Shown here: positions 37,734 through 46,092 of the stretch, one piece after another
Layout of the letters: each line of letters begins with the position of its first letter
How positions within the stretch are numbered: position 1 is the first letter of the stretch
Source of the DNA: M0108 sp044228795
Lineage (GTDB): Bacteria; Pseudomonadota; Gammaproteobacteria; Chromatiales; Chromatiaceae
Direction of reading: 5' to 3'
Assembly: GCA_044228795.1 (NCBI GenBank)
Contig: JBGAUE010000011.1
Location: forward strand, 40,057 to 104,056
Length of the DNA stretch: 64,000 nucleotides
The notes under the pieces: model-generated
Told to the model about the DNA's origin: nothing
Databases searched by the model: none
Seen by the model: the letters and a program-made list of their open reading frames with translations, nothing else
Made by a program: the position numbers and the translations under genes

Positions 37734-38633
37734 ATGGATTGGCTACCACTCACCTTAATCTGTGCCTTCAGCCTGGCCACGGCAGACGCCGCAACCAAGG
37801 CTTGGCTGGGCGACTACTCGGCACGGGAGCTGGCCTTGGTCCGCCTGGGGGTCACGGGTCTGTTGTTGACGCCCTGGCTACCGAACCTGACGGGTCTTTG
37901 GCAGCAGCCAGCGGCATTCTGGGGGTGGGTGAGCGCCCTGCTACCGCTGGAAATGGCCGCCATGCTGCTGTACATGCGTGCCATTCGCGACCATCCCCTG
38001 TCGCTAACCCTGCCTTATCTGGCCTTCACGCCGGTATTCGTTATGCTGACCGGCTATCTCCTCCTCGGCGAGCAGGTAAGTGGGCGCGGAGGTCTTGGCA
38101 TCCTGCTGGTGGTGGCGGGAGCCTGGCTACTCAATCTCGAGCAAGGTCGCCGGCGACCCCACCAATTCAACCCATGGACGGATTGGCGCACCTGGGTTCA
38201 TCCCTTGGGCGCCATCTTCGCCCATCCGGGCTCCCGTGCCATGCTGCTGGTCGCCTTCCTCTACAGCCTCACCTCGGTCATGGGCAAGGGCGCCATGCGT
38301 TATATGCCAGCGGAGACCTTCGGGGCCTTTTATTTTGTCCTGTTAGGGCTGGCCGCCCTGCCAGTCATCGCCCTACCGGTGCCGCGGCGGCTGATCACCC
38401 TTTGGCGCCGACCCCTAGCCGTTCTCACGGTGGCCGGCATCAACGCCTTCATGGTCTTCACCCATTTCTTAGCCCTGACCCGCGTCGAGGTGGCCTACAT
38501 GATCGCCGTGAAACGGACCAGTTTGCTGTTCGGCATTCTCTACGGCGCCCTCTGGTTCCACGAACGGGGCCTGGCTCGGCACCTGACCGCAGGCGGTCTC
38601 ATGCTAGCGGGCATCTTTCTGATTCTAGCCTGA
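37734..38633 (+). CDS. EamA/DMT-superfamily transporter
   Basis: A 299-residue protein with about ten TM helices in two EamA halves; the second half has VEVAYMIAVKRTSLLFGILYGALWFHE. It should be an inner-membrane metabolite exporter. Substrate is unknown. It may be cotranscribed with dusA (46 bp) and the nucleotidyltransferase. Confidence 0.85.
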   Translation: MDWLPLTLICAFSLATADAATKAWLGDYSARELALVRLGVTGLLLTPWLPNLTGLWQQPAAFWGWVSALLPLEMAAMLLYMRAIRDHPLSLTLPYLAFTPVFVMLTGYLLLGEQVSGRGGLGILLVVAGAWLLNLEQGRRRPHQFNPWTDWRTWVHPLGAIFAHPGSRAMLLVAFLYSLTSVMGKGAMRYMPAETFGAFYFVLLGLAALPVIALPVPRRLITLWRRPLAVLTVAGINAFMVFTHFLALTRVEVAYMIAVKRTSLLFGILYGALWFHERGLARHLTAGGLMLAGIFLILA

Positions 38634-38715
38634 AGCGCGTTACAATTCGGGCCAGCCAGCGGGTGACGGCACTTCCCGCGCCTGACTTCATTCATAACCA
38701 ACCTATGCCAACCCC

Positions 38716-39387
38716 ATGAAAGCGATGATCCTGGCCGCCGGACGCGGCGAGCGGATGCGGCCGCTGACGGACCACATGCCCAAACCCCTACTTCAGGTCG
38801 GCGGCAAGCCGCTGATCGTCCACCACATCGAGCGGCTGGCTGCCGCCGGCTTTCGCGAACTAGTCATCAATCATGGCCATTTGGGGGATCAGCTCGCTGC
38901 CGCCCTGGGCACAGGCACTCACTGGGGTGTCCATATTCAGTATTCCCCCGAAGCACCGGCCTTAGAAACGGGCGGTGGCATCTTTCGCGCCCTGCCCTAT
39001 CTCGGCCCTGGCCCCTTTCTGGTCATCAATGGTGATGTCTGGACCGATATGGATTTTGCGCGGCCACGACTGGCGAGCGGTAAGCTCGCTCACCTGGTCC
39101 TGGTGGACAACCCAGCCCACCACCCCCAAGGGGACTTCGTCCTTGCGGGCGATCGGGTCCAGGCCCAAGGCGAGCCACGCCTGACCTTCAGCGGGATCGG
39201 CCTTTATCACCCAGACCTCTTTCGAGACTGCCAACCGGTTGCCTTCCCCCTGGCGCCCCTGCTGCGAACCGCCATGGCCCGTTCGCATGTAACGGGGGAG
39301 CACTATCCCGGCATCTGGCTGGACATCGGGACACCGGAGCGGTTAAGGGAACTGGACGAAGGCCTGAGGAATCTCTGGCAACCATGA
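38716..39387 (+). CDS. murU: N-acetylmuramate-1-phosphate uridylyltransferase-like nucleotidyltransferase (MurU)
   Basis: A 223-residue sugar-nucleotidyltransferase: MILAAGRGERMRPLTDHMPK, PLLQVGGKPLI, LETGGGIFRAL and VINGDVWTDMDF. Short length and lack of a C-terminal hexapeptide domain fit MurU, which acts in peptidoglycan recycling that bypasses MurA. It overlaps the next gene by 4 bp (ATGA). Confidence 0.85.
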   Translation: MKAMILAAGRGERMRPLTDHMPKPLLQVGGKPLIVHHIERLAAAGFRELVINHGHLGDQLAAALGTGTHWGVHIQYSPEAPALETGGGIFRALPYLGPGPFLVINGDVWTDMDFARPRLASGKLAHLVLVDNPAHHPQGDFVLAGDRVQAQGEPRLTFSGIGLYHPDLFRDCQPVAFPLAPLLRTAMARSHVTGEHYPGIWLDIGTPERLRELDEGLRNLWQP

Positions 39388-40802
39388 GCCAGGAAATCGG
39401 GAAAGATCATTTCACCCCGGCGGACTTAGCGGAGTTCAGAGTACGCCTGCGGGCGGAAACGGACCTGCTGGCGGCCTGGATAGCCGAGGGCGTCCTTGCC
39501 TCAGGCCCCAGGACCGGAGGCTACGAGCTGGAGGCCTGGCTGGTGGGTCCTGATCTGCGGCCCTTGTCGTGTGCCGGGGAGCTATTGGCTCGCCTCCAGG
39601 ATCCCCAGGTCATTCACGAGGTAGCCTCTTTCAACCTGGAGATCAATGGCCAGCCCCAACGACTCCAGGGTCAGTCACTTAGCCAGATGGCTGCGGAATT
39701 GGAGGCCACCTGGACGAGGGCCCAGGCGGTGGGCACCACCCTGGATGCCCGCCTGGTAATGATCGGCACTCTTCCGACTTTGCGCGAGGAGGATCTGACC
39801 ATGGGCAACATGACACCCTCCAACCGCTTCCACATCCTCAATGCTCAGATCATGGCCCAACATCAGGGCCAGCCGCTGCAACTCCAGGTCCAGGGTCAGG
39901 ATCGCCTGGAGATCACCCGCCATGACGTCATGGCTACGGCCACCACGACCTCCTTTCAAATCCACCTCAAGGTGTCACCCGCCGAGTCGGCCCGGGTCTT
40001 TAACCTCTCCAAGATTCTTTCCGCCCCCTTAGTGGCAGTAAGCGCTAATTCACCCTACCTCTTCGGCCTGGACCTCTGGCGCGAGACCCGTATCCCTGTT
40101 TATGAGCAAACGACCTCGGTAACCTGGTCGATTCGGTCAGACCGCACCCGGTTTGGCACTCGCTATGCCGAAGGCTCAGTGCTGGAGAGTTTTCAGGCCA
40201 ACCTCCGTGACTTTCCGATATACCTGCCAGAACTTCTTGATGAACCTATCGAAAGCCTGGCGCATTTGCGGCTGCACAATGGCACTATCTGGCGCTGGAA
40301 CCGCCCAGTGGTGGGTTTCGACTCGGATGGCACCCCTCATCTACGCATCGAACACAGACCCCTGTCGGCAGGGCCAACGATCCTGGATGTCGTCGCCAAT
40401 GCTGCCCTTTATTTCGGCGCCATCCAATCTCTCCTCCATGACCCCCAACCCCCGGAAGGGTTCCTGTCCTGCCCGGTGGCCTGCGCCAACTTCTATCGGG
40501 CCGCGCAACAGGGCCTCGAGGCCCGGCTCCAATGGTTGGGTGGCCGCGTCGCCACGGCCCGTGAGATTATCGCCAGTGATTTGCTACCACGGGCCCGGTG
40601 GGGCCTCCGGCATCTCGGGTTCGACCGTGAGGAAATAAGGCTCTGGCTTGGAATCCTGGATGGCCGCGTCCGTACCGGTCAGACGGGGGCAGAGTGGCAA
40701 CGAGCCTTCATTGCCCGCCATGGACCGGATATGACTGCCCTCACCGGCGCCTATCTGAAGCGCCAGCAAAGTGGCCAGCCCGTCCACGACTGGGATCTTT
40801 AG
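39384..40802 (+). CDS. Glutamate-cysteine ligase family 2 (GCS2)-like protein
   Basis: A 472-residue protein with GCS2-type blocks: GGYELEAWLVGPDLRP, FNLEINGQP, TTTSFQIHLKV, SANSPYLFGLDLW and LRIEHRPLSAGPTILD. Such proteins form a gamma-glutamyl-type amide bond; the partner amine is not evident. Translational overlap with murU suggests one transcript. Last core-type gene before the island. Confidence 0.8.
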   Translation: MSQEIGKDHFTPADLAEFRVRLRAETDLLAAWIAEGVLASGPRTGGYELEAWLVGPDLRPLSCAGELLARLQDPQVIHEVASFNLEINGQPQRLQGQSLSQMAAELEATWTRAQAVGTTLDARLVMIGTLPTLREEDLTMGNMTPSNRFHILNAQIMAQHQGQPLQLQVQGQDRLEITRHDVMATATTTSFQIHLKVSPAESARVFNLSKILSAPLVAVSANSPYLFGLDLWRETRIPVYEQTTSVTWSIRSDRTRFGTRYAEGSVLESFQANLRDFPIYLPELLDEPIESLAHLRLHNGTIWRWNRPVVGFDSDGTPHLRIEHRPLSAGPTILDVVANAALYFGAIQSLLHDPQPPEGFLSCPVACANFYRAAQQGLEARLQWLGGRVATAREIIASDLLPRARWGLRHLGFDREEIRLWLGILDGRVRTGQTGAEWQRAFIARHGPDMTALTGAYLKRQQSGQPVHDWDL

Positions 40803-40878
40803 GATATACCCCATCACCAGATTAAAATAACTTATAAATAACAATAGTTTAATTACCTTTAAGCTTAGCTCGCAAAGC

Positions 40879-42313
40879 TCAGATCGCGAGCGTGAAATCA
40901 TCGCGTGAAATCTTGTTCCCTGCCGCGCGGCGGTCCAGGGCGGTGATGTCGTCCGCCAGATCGGCATGACGGAGGTGGGCATAGACCCGGGCCGTAACCC
41001 GGACATCGCTGTGACGGAGGATCATGGCGACCCGCTCAATGCCAACGCCCGCCTGAACCAACCAACTCCCGCAGGTACGGCGCAGGTCGTGCGGGTGGCA
41101 GTCTTTGAGGCCCGCGGCGGCGACGGCCAGGGCAAAACCATGCTTGACCGCGCCGATACGGATCCCGCTGCGCCGGCTGAATACCCAAGGGGTGTCGGGG
41201 CAGTGGGCCGCCCGGAAGCTGGCCCGCTCGATGAGGGCGGCGCGAGCGCTGGCGTTAATGGGGATTTCCGAGACCCGGGCGTTCTTCTGATCGGTGGCGC
41301 CTAGGTGTAGGCGGTTCCGTCCAAGATCTACCCGCGACCACTCCAGGTGGAGGGCTTCGTTCGACCGTAGGCCGGCATGCAGGCAAAGCAGAATATAGGC
41401 GGGTAGGTGCCACTTGGCGCGCCCCGCCCGTGCGGCGGTTAACAGTCGGAGTGTCGCCGTGCTCAGGATGCGAAACGGGACATCCCAGTCCCCCTTTCGC
41501 CTTGCGCTCGGCGACAACCATGAGGCCCCGGCCGCCCCGCTCCGGGTCAGGGCTCCGTCACGACGTGTCCCCTGTGGGGACGGTCGGACTCTGCCATGAC
41601 CCTACGACGAATGGCTCGACGGCGTGTCGGATGCGCTCTGCATACCGCCTCCACGGCTTTGGGACCGGTGGCCCCTACGCCCCTCCGGCGGCACGCTCGC
41701 GCCGACGCCTTCCGGGGACTACCGGCCTTCGCTTCGCTCTCCATGGCCGGCAGCGGCGGTCTACCTCCTCCTCGGTGAGCCACCGGGTCCGGCCGGCAGG
41801 CTCCTGCTGGCGGCGTGCCATCCAGGGGTTGGGGATCCCCCACTCGAGTTCCCGGTTCGCCCAGTTGATGGCGGCGGACATCAGGCCAACCTCTTTGTTG
41901 ATGGTCCCCGCCATGGCCCCTTCCGCCTGCCGGCTCTTCAGGTAGGCCCGTACCTCGGCGACTCCGATTTGGGATAAGGGTTTGCCAGTGAAGACGGGTT
42001 GCAGGTGGCGGGCGGTATAGCGATCCCGCTCGGGTACGCCTTTCTGCGGAGTCACCTCACGCATGTAGGCCAGCAGGAGTTCGTCGAAGGTCCGGACTTG
42101 CCGAGGATCGGGTCCGGTGGGGGCCTCGCCCTGGGCCGCCAGCCAGGCGGCGCGCAGGGCGGCGGCCTTTAGGCCCGCGGGGTCTTCCGTGACGGGAATG
42201 CCAGAACTGCGGCGAGTTGCGCCGCCGCGTCCGTCGCTGTACGAGATCCACCAGAACGGCGAATCGGGGCGGCGGTATAGGCCGTCGGTATCTCGCTTAC
42301 TGCGTCTTGGCAT
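40879..42313 (-). pseudogene. Phage-type tyrosine integrase, disrupted by a 310-bp insertion
   Basis: The N-terminal part (42313 down to 41759: MPRRSKRDTDGLYRRPDSPF ... WLTEEEVD) holds the Arm/SAM-like DNA-binding domains. The C-terminal part (41445 down to 40879) holds the catalytic domain: Arg in HAGLRSNEA, HDLRR, HSD and the nucleophile Tyr in VYAHL. Joined without the insertion they give a 374-residue integrase of normal length. The 310-bp insertion shifts the frame, so no intact protein is encoded as the DNA stands. It marks the left edge of the island; 40803-40878 is AT-rich and may contain the attachment site, which I could not define. Confidence 0.88.
41449..41758 (-). mobile_element. 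310-bp hairpin-rich insertion in the integrase gene
   Basis: Bounded by comparing the two integrase halves (ends uncertain by 2 bp because CG is shared). There is no obvious target duplication. On the minus strand it begins with a CCGGCC/GGCCGG hairpin. It ends with a nested hairpin: outer TGTCGCCG/CGGCGACA, inner GCGAAA/TTTCGC and GGGAC/GTCCC. No good protein frame. Such ends recall non-autonomous IS200/IS605-type elements or a structured RNA; family not identified. Confidence 0.7.
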
Positions 42314-42549
42314 GGTGTGCCCCGTCCAGTTTCTAGCTTCAGAGCACACAATTTAGCACAAAATGGGCTAAGGTGATCGATATAAGCTCTCACGGATACC
42401 GAACTCACCAGCAATCGGGCGCCCACCTTGACCCCCACCAGGGCGCCCGATTGGATAAGCCGGCGCACGGTGCGGGGATGGACCCCGCCTAACTGGCGGG
42501 CGGCCTCCGCCAATGGCCAGAGCAGGGGGATGGGGGCTGATCCGTCCAT
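42169..42549 (-). CDS. Helix-turn-helix, excisionase-like protein
   Basis: A 126-residue frame. The first 60 residues form a MerR/Xis-type winged helix (LWPLAEAARQLGGVHPRTVRRLIQSGAL, VGARLLVSSVSVRAYID). The remainder overlaps the integrase 5' end in another frame and may not be conserved. Its ATG overlaps the ssb stop (ATGA), so translation is coupled to ssb. Position next to int suggests a recombination directionality factor. Confidence 0.7.
   Translation of the reverse strand: MDGSAPIPLLWPLAEAARQLGGVHPRTVRRLIQSGALVGVKVGARLLVSSVSVRAYIDHLSPFCAKLCALKLETGRGTPCQDAVSEIPTAYTAAPIRRSGGSRTATDAAAQLAAVLAFPSRKTPRA
42354..42370 (+). promoter_or_regulatory. Island operator copy 1 (TAGC-N8-GGCTA), upstream of int
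   Basis: TAGC ACAAAATG GGCTA, about 40 bp before the integrase ATG and inside the excisionase-like frame. It matches two other copies at 45558 and 47241. Just downstream, GTGTGC (42349-42344) can pair with GCACAC (42320-42315), which would fold the int ribosome-binding region. Confidence 0.6.
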
Positions 42550-42998
42550 CAGAAGGGGATGTCATCATCGAAGTCGCAGGCAGCGGGCGGGGCCTGGAAG
42601 GCAGGTAGCGGCCCCTGATAGGCTGGATAGGTCTGCGGCCGTGTGCTGGCTGATCCGGGCGGCTTGCCGCCCAGCATCAGCATATTGTCGGCGTGGATCT
42701 CGGTTATGTAGCGGTCCTGGCCGTGCTGATCCTGCCATTTGCGGGTGCGAATCTTGCCCTCGATAAAGACTTTGTCGCCCTTGTGCAGATACTGGGCGGC
42801 GATCTCGGCAAGCTTCATCCATAAGGTGACGCGGTGCCATTCGGTGGCTTCTCTTTTCTCACCCGTCGTTTTTTCGGTCCATGATTCGGAGGTGGCGACG
42901 GTGAAACTGCACATGGCCGACCCCGAGGCCAGGGTCTTCAGTTCCGGATCGGCGCCGAGGTTGCCGATGATGAGGGCGCGGTTGAGTGATCTGCTCAT
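42549..42998 (-). CDS. ssb: Single-stranded DNA-binding protein
   Basis: A 149-residue SSB from the ATG at 42998: MSRSLNRALIIGNLGADPELK, FTVATSESWTEKTTGEKREATEWHRV, QYLHKGDKVFIEGKIRTRKWQ. The C-terminal tip is DFDDDIPF, the partner-binding tail. It is an island copy next to exonuclease and ERF genes, so it likely serves phage-type recombination or replication. Confidence 0.95.
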   Translation of the reverse strand: MSRSLNRALIIGNLGADPELKTLASGSAMCSFTVATSESWTEKTTGEKREATEWHRVTLWMKLAEIAAQYLHKGDKVFIEGKIRTRKWQDQHGQDRYITEIHADNMLMLGGKPPGSASTRPQTYPAYQGPLPAFQAPPAACDFDDDIPF

Positions 42999-43014
42999 GG
43001 TGTGTGCTCCAGGT

Positions 43015-43034
43015 GGGCGCCGTCCCTGGCGCCC
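43015..43034 (-). promoter_or_regulatory. Leader hairpin upstream of ssb
   Basis: A perfect 7-bp stem GGGCGCC/GGCGCCC with a 6-base loop, ending 16 nt before the ATG, immediately ahead of the ACCTGGAG ribosome-binding site. Confidence 0.65.
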
Positions 43035-43041
43035 GGGGTGG

Positions 43042-43302
43042 CTAGGCGGCTTCGGCTTGAACGCTGGCCAGGTAACGGGCCATGGATGCCCGGCTTCCCT
43101 GCTCCTCCTCGGGGGTGGGAGACCACTTGAAATCACGAATGGCGAACATCAGCGCTTCCCATTCCTTGCGGTCTAGGGTGCAAAGGGTGTAGCCGTCAGG
43201 TCCCAAAATGCGTAGCTGGATCTCGTTCGGCGCCCGGGACTCCGACAGGGAAAGCTGATCCTCGGTAGCGGTTTGGGCGGTCCAGGTGCGGGTAATTTGC
43301 AT
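43042..43302 (-). CDS. Hypothetical island protein, 86 residues
   Basis: From the ATG at 43302 (MQITRTWTAQTATEDQLSL) with CGGAG upstream. Acidic and helical at the C-terminus (SPTPEEEQGSRASMARYLASV). No recognised family. It lies between the exonuclease and ssb genes on the same strand, so it probably belongs to the same recombination operon. Confidence 0.7.
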   Translation of the reverse strand: MQITRTWTAQTATEDQLSLSESRAPNEIQLRILGPDGYTLCTLDRKEWEALMFAIRDFKWSPTPEEEQGSRASMARYLASVQAEAA

Positions 43303-43330
43303 GATAAAACTCCGAATTTTGATGAGGAGG

Positions 43331-44221
43331 TTAGGCGGCAAGGGCCAGGTCGGCGGATAGCTCGGCTTGGCGTTGCTGACAGAAGCTCGCCACCGGGCAA
43401 TAACCGGCACATCTGACCGCCTCGCCGGGGCGGTGCTCGACATAGGCGCCTTTCGTTGCCGTGGCGTGATCCTGCGCGGCGGAGGGGCTGTCCCAAAGGC
43501 GAAGGGCGGACTTGCGCCCGGGCACCTTCACGGCATACACCGCGGGCCGTTCCCAGCGCTCGGCCGGGGTGCAGGGTGTGAGGGGTGATCCGGTAACCAT
43601 GGCTTGCTGACAGAGGCGGTGTGCCGCGACCCGTTCATCTATCCAGGCGCCGAGGTCCATGCTGTCCATGGGGTGAATCCCGAACTGGATCACCGGCGCT
43701 AATGGGTAATTACCGGCCAGGGACTTGGATCGCGACCAGTCCCGCAACAGGGCGATGATGCGCATCCCAGGGATCTGGTAACCGTTCTGTTCCGCCAGCC
43801 ATTGCAAAACGTAGAGCTGGTTGACCCATTCCGACTTGGGGCCGTCGATCACGGACCACACCGACGTCGTTTTATAGTCCTCGATAATGCGCGCCTTGGG
43901 GTGCTGACCAGCCGGGGCCAGCCGGTCCGCTTGACCGGAGATGTCCCAGCCGTTGACATGGGCGAATAGCCGGATCTCGTGCAGGCCGTCCAGGTCCGCG
44001 CGTTCTAGGATGGTGTGGATGCTGTGACCGAAGAGCGCCCAAATCCGGTCGGCGGCGTCCTCCTCGAGCTGGTCCGCGAACTGGCGCTTGAGGGCGACCA
44101 GTTGCGGTGGCGAAATCAGGCTGGTGGCAGAGATGTCACCGGTCTTCCCGTGCGGATAGGGGTCATTGCTGACGGCCTGTACAATGGCGGCGGGCAGGTG
44201 GTGCCTGTTGGTGATTCTCAT
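43331..44221 (-). CDS. PD-(D/E)XK exonuclease with Cas4-like cysteine tail
   Basis: A 296-residue protein from the ATG at 44221. The nuclease core is visible as WDISGQADRL then RIIEDYKTTS (E-x-K preceded by the metal-binding Asp). The C-terminus carries VRCAGYCPVASFC, which with an upstream Cys (SPLTPCTPAE) could bind an Fe-S cluster, as in Cas4/AddB nucleases. Next to ERF and SSB it most likely resects DNA ends for annealing-based recombination. No cas genes are present. Confidence 0.82.
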   Translation of the reverse strand: MRITNRHHLPAAIVQAVSNDPYPHGKTGDISATSLISPPQLVALKRQFADQLEEDAADRIWALFGHSIHTILERADLDGLHEIRLFAHVNGWDISGQADRLAPAGQHPKARIIEDYKTTSVWSVIDGPKSEWVNQLYVLQWLAEQNGYQIPGMRIIALLRDWSRSKSLAGNYPLAPVIQFGIHPMDSMDLGAWIDERVAAHRLCQQAMVTGSPLTPCTPAERWERPAVYAVKVPGRKSALRLWDSPSAAQDHATATKGAYVEHRPGEAVRCAGYCPVASFCQQRQAELSADLALAA

Positions 44222-44239
44222 TGTTTTCTCTCCAGGTTT

Positions 44240-44254
44240 GCGCCGTCCGTGGCG
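44240..44254 (-). promoter_or_regulatory. Leader hairpin upstream of the exonuclease gene
   Basis: CGCC/GGCG stem with loop GTCCGT on the plus strand, nearly the same loop (GTCCCT) as the ssb hairpin. It ends 18-19 nt before the ATG and directly precedes ACCTGGAG. Confidence 0.5.
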
Positions 44255-44267
44255 TGGTTGTTGATGG

Positions 44268-45215
44268 TTAACCGCAGGCGGTGGCGGCGTCGCTGTCCGC
44301 TGCCCCTTCCTGCTCCAGGGCGATGCGTTCCGCGAAATCGTCCAAGCGGCCAAAGAGGTCCCGGTTTTGTGCCGCAGTGAGGTCCGCCAGTGACCCAACC
44401 CCCCACCGCTTGGCGGTCCAGGCTTTAAGTCGGTCCCGATAACCTTGCAACCCAAGCTCGCTAATCCGTGCCTCGAGGCGGCACTTCATGAGTTTGGTCT
44501 GTGGTAAGGCCCCCTCGGTGCCTTCAGCCTCGGAAGCGGGGTGGGGTCCCGGATCCTGAGTGGGGGGATGCTGAGTGGTGCCCGCGGTATAGGGGGATAC
44601 CGAGGCGGCGGGCCGGGCTTGGGGGTGCCCGGCATGGTTGACGGATTGCCCGTCGTCGTCATCTTCCGCGGTGACTATCCCAAGGGCCGCGCACAAGGCA
44701 TATCGGCGCCCATAGGTGAGGGCACTGCCTGCTGCCTGGGCGGAGTTCATGCGGGCCGTGGTGTCCACGGGGACGCGAAAGGTCGTGGTCTCCGTGTGAC
44801 CAGCGCAGTGATGCACCTTGGCCTGAATGCTATAGCCGCCGTCGTCTTGAACGGTGTCGAACGTCACGCTCAAGCCGTAAGCGGCCATTTGAGGCGCGAT
44901 GGCGCGCTGGATGCCGGCAAGGTCCGCGTAGTGGTAGGAAAAAGACCCCTTCGCGGACTGGACTCGCGCGGTCTGTGACTTCGGAATGCTGGGGATATGG
45001 CTCTGAAACCCAGCCAGGGCGGTAAAGAAGTCGCTGCGTGCCTGCTCGGCTTGTAACTCCCGGCGCATGGCGAGGAGCCGCTCCAGGGCATCGACTGACA
45101 TGCCTTGTTGGATGCCTTGGGCGAGTAGCGCGCCCGCGTCAATGGCGGCGGGCAACAGGGCGGAGCTTGGTGCGATCGAGCGTGGCTCGATGCGGGCGGC
45201 TGCGGTGCTGGTCAT
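44268..45215 (-). CDS. ERF-family single-strand annealing protein
   Basis: A 315-residue protein from the ATG at 45215, with AGGAAG upstream. The ERF core spans about residues 45-185: FFTALAGFQSHIPSIPKSQ, SYHYADLAGIQRAIAP, and SALTYGRRYALCAALGIVTAEDDDDG, the family signature. A Pro/Thr-rich linker and a charged helical C-terminal domain follow. ERF proteins anneal complementary single strands in phage recombination and circularisation. Part of the exo-ssb module. Confidence 0.92.
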   Translation of the reverse strand: MTSTAAARIEPRSIAPSSALLPAAIDAGALLAQGIQQGMSVDALERLLAMRRELQAEQARSDFFTALAGFQSHIPSIPKSQTARVQSAKGSFSYHYADLAGIQRAIAPQMAAYGLSVTFDTVQDDGGYSIQAKVHHCAGHTETTTFRVPVDTTARMNSAQAAGSALTYGRRYALCAALGIVTAEDDDDGQSVNHAGHPQARPAASVSPYTAGTTQHPPTQDPGPHPASEAEGTEGALPQTKLMKCRLEARISELGLQGYRDRLKAWTAKRWGVGSLADLTAAQNRDLFGRLDDFAERIALEQEGAADSDAATACG

Positions 45216-45245
45216 GGTAATAGCTTCCTGGTAAGTTATGATAGC

Positions 45246-45265
45246 CCCCGGAATGCTATCCGGGG
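45246..45265 (-). promoter_or_regulatory. Leader hairpin upstream of the ERF gene
   Basis: A perfect 7-bp stem CCCCGGA/TCCGGGG with loop ATGCTA, 30 nt before the ERF ATG; the ribosome-binding site ACCAGGAAG follows. Confidence 0.55.
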
Positions 45266-45273
45266 ACAAGCCT

Positions 45274-45483
45274 TCAGAATGGGATGTCTTCGTCGTCCGG
45301 TGACGCGAAGGCAGGCATAAGATTAAGCTCGAAAACCAGCGCCTTTATCATCGCGACGGTTGGCGCGGCGTTGCTAGCACCCGATGCGATGAGCGAGGCC
45401 TCGAACATCAGGCGCCCGGTTGGGTCCGGGTCGTGCTCTTCCTCATCCCTGAAGTATTCCAGGTCCAGGTAGTTGGCGTTCAT
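45274..45483 (-). CDS. Small acidic protein with SSB-like C-terminal tip
   Basis: A 69-residue protein (MNANYLDLEYFRDEEEHDPD) with a helical middle and the C-terminus SPDDEDIPF. That end closely copies the SSB partner-binding tail (DDDIPF), as also found on the island SSB at 42549. There is no OB fold. It heads the ERF-exo-ssb operon behind a strong promoter. It may bind SSB-interacting proteins; this is inference from the tail. Confidence 0.8.
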   Translation of the reverse strand: MNANYLDLEYFRDEEEHDPDPTGRLMFEASLIASGASNAAPTVAMIKALVFELNLMPAFASPDDEDIPF

Positions 45484-45501
45484 TTTGTTCCCCAGGTTTC
45501 A

Positions 45502-45524
45502 GGGGCCAGCCCCACGCCAGCCCC
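45502..45524 (-). promoter_or_regulatory. 5'-terminal leader hairpin, copy A (23 nt)
   Basis: A 23-nt imperfect palindrome (outer stem GGGGC/GCCCC), 18 nt before the ATG at 45483. It is identical to the element at 47204-47226 except at positions 2 and 22, which form a base pair. The predicted transcription start (about 45526) falls right at its edge. Confidence 0.7.
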
Positions 45525-45532
45525 ATAAAGAT

Positions 45533-45561
45533 ATTATAGCACATATTAAAGTGACTGTAGC
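45533..45561 (-). promoter_or_regulatory. Promoter of the early recombination operon
   Basis: A perfect -10 box TATAAT (45538-45533, minus strand) and a weak -35 near 45556-45561 that overlaps the operator at 45558. Drives the small acidic protein, ERF, exonuclease, 86-residue protein, SSB and excisionase genes. Confidence 0.65.
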
Positions 45562-45574
45562 ATATATAAGGCTA
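45558..45574 (+). promoter_or_regulatory. Island operator copy 2 (TAGC-N8-GGCTA)
   Basis: TAGC ATATATAA GGCTA covers the -35 region of the recombination-operon promoter. A half-site TAGC at 45537-45540 overlaps the -10 box. Confidence 0.65.
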
Positions 45575-45575
45575 G

Positions 45576-45764
45576 TTAAACGGCCGCGCCCAAGGATTTG
45601 GCCAGGTTACCCGCGAGATCCTCCAAGAGTTCCGCCAATCCATGGAGCTGGTCCCAACTTTCCGGGTGGGCGCCGTGCCCCGACTCCAGGTCCCGGCCGA
45701 GGCGCCCGATGAGCCCAGCGATAAGCGCCAGGGCGGCGGCGTGATCTTGATGTGATGTAAACAT
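45576..45764 (-). CDS. Hypothetical island protein, 62 residues
   Basis: MFTSHQDHAAALALIAGLIG, then a helical stretch ending LLEDLAGNLAKSLGAAV. A GGGGGC purine run precedes the ATG. It looks like a small helical bundle. Family unknown. Confidence 0.6.
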   Translation of the reverse strand: MFTSHQDHAAALALIAGLIGRLGRDLESGHGAHPESWDQLHGLAELLEDLAGNLAKSLGAAV

Positions 45765-45843
45765 AAAGCCCCCATTGCTGATAAATAATCCGACAAAATA
45801 ATTTAACCATGCCCTCCATGGCGCCGGCGCCGACGCGGGCTGA

Positions 45844-46041
45844 TCACTGGGCAGGCGTCGGGATGAGGCGCAGATGCACCCAGCCGTCACCCGTGATGAT
45901 GGCGCCGTCTGGATCTTGTCCCGCCCATAATGCCGGCGGCAAGTGACGCGGGTGATACCGCCGCGGGCCTTGGTGGAGCGGCGCCTTTGGCGGGTACAAG
46001 CCATGGAAACGTTGCTCGGGGAGGAGGTGAAGCCGTGACAT
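45844..46041 (-). CDS. Hypothetical island protein, 65 residues
   Basis: MSRLHLLPEQRFHGLYPPKA and a C-terminal DPDGAIITGDGWVHLRLIP that looks like a beta-hairpin. A strong CCTGGAG ribosome-binding site lies upstream, behind a GC hairpin. No recognised family. Confidence 0.6.
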   Translation of the reverse strand: MSRLHLLPEQRFHGLYPPKAPLHQGPRRYHPRHLPPALWAGQDPDGAIITGDGWVHLRLIPTPAQ

Positions 46042-46058
46042 CTCCCCACTCCAGGTAA

Positions 46059-46075
46059 GCCCCCCGGCGGGGGGC
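46059..46075 (-). promoter_or_regulatory. Leader hairpin upstream of the 65-residue gene
   Basis: A perfect 7-bp stem GCCCCCC/GGGGGGC with a 3-base loop, 17 nt before the ATG at 46041 and just ahead of ACCTGGAG. Confidence 0.6.
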
Positions 46076-46092
46076 GGGTGAATGGGCAGCTA

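Noticed and set aside
41449..41758. Group II intron
   Set aside because: No GTGYG 5' end, no recognisable domain V, and no reverse transcriptase; only a weaker structured-insertion call is justified.
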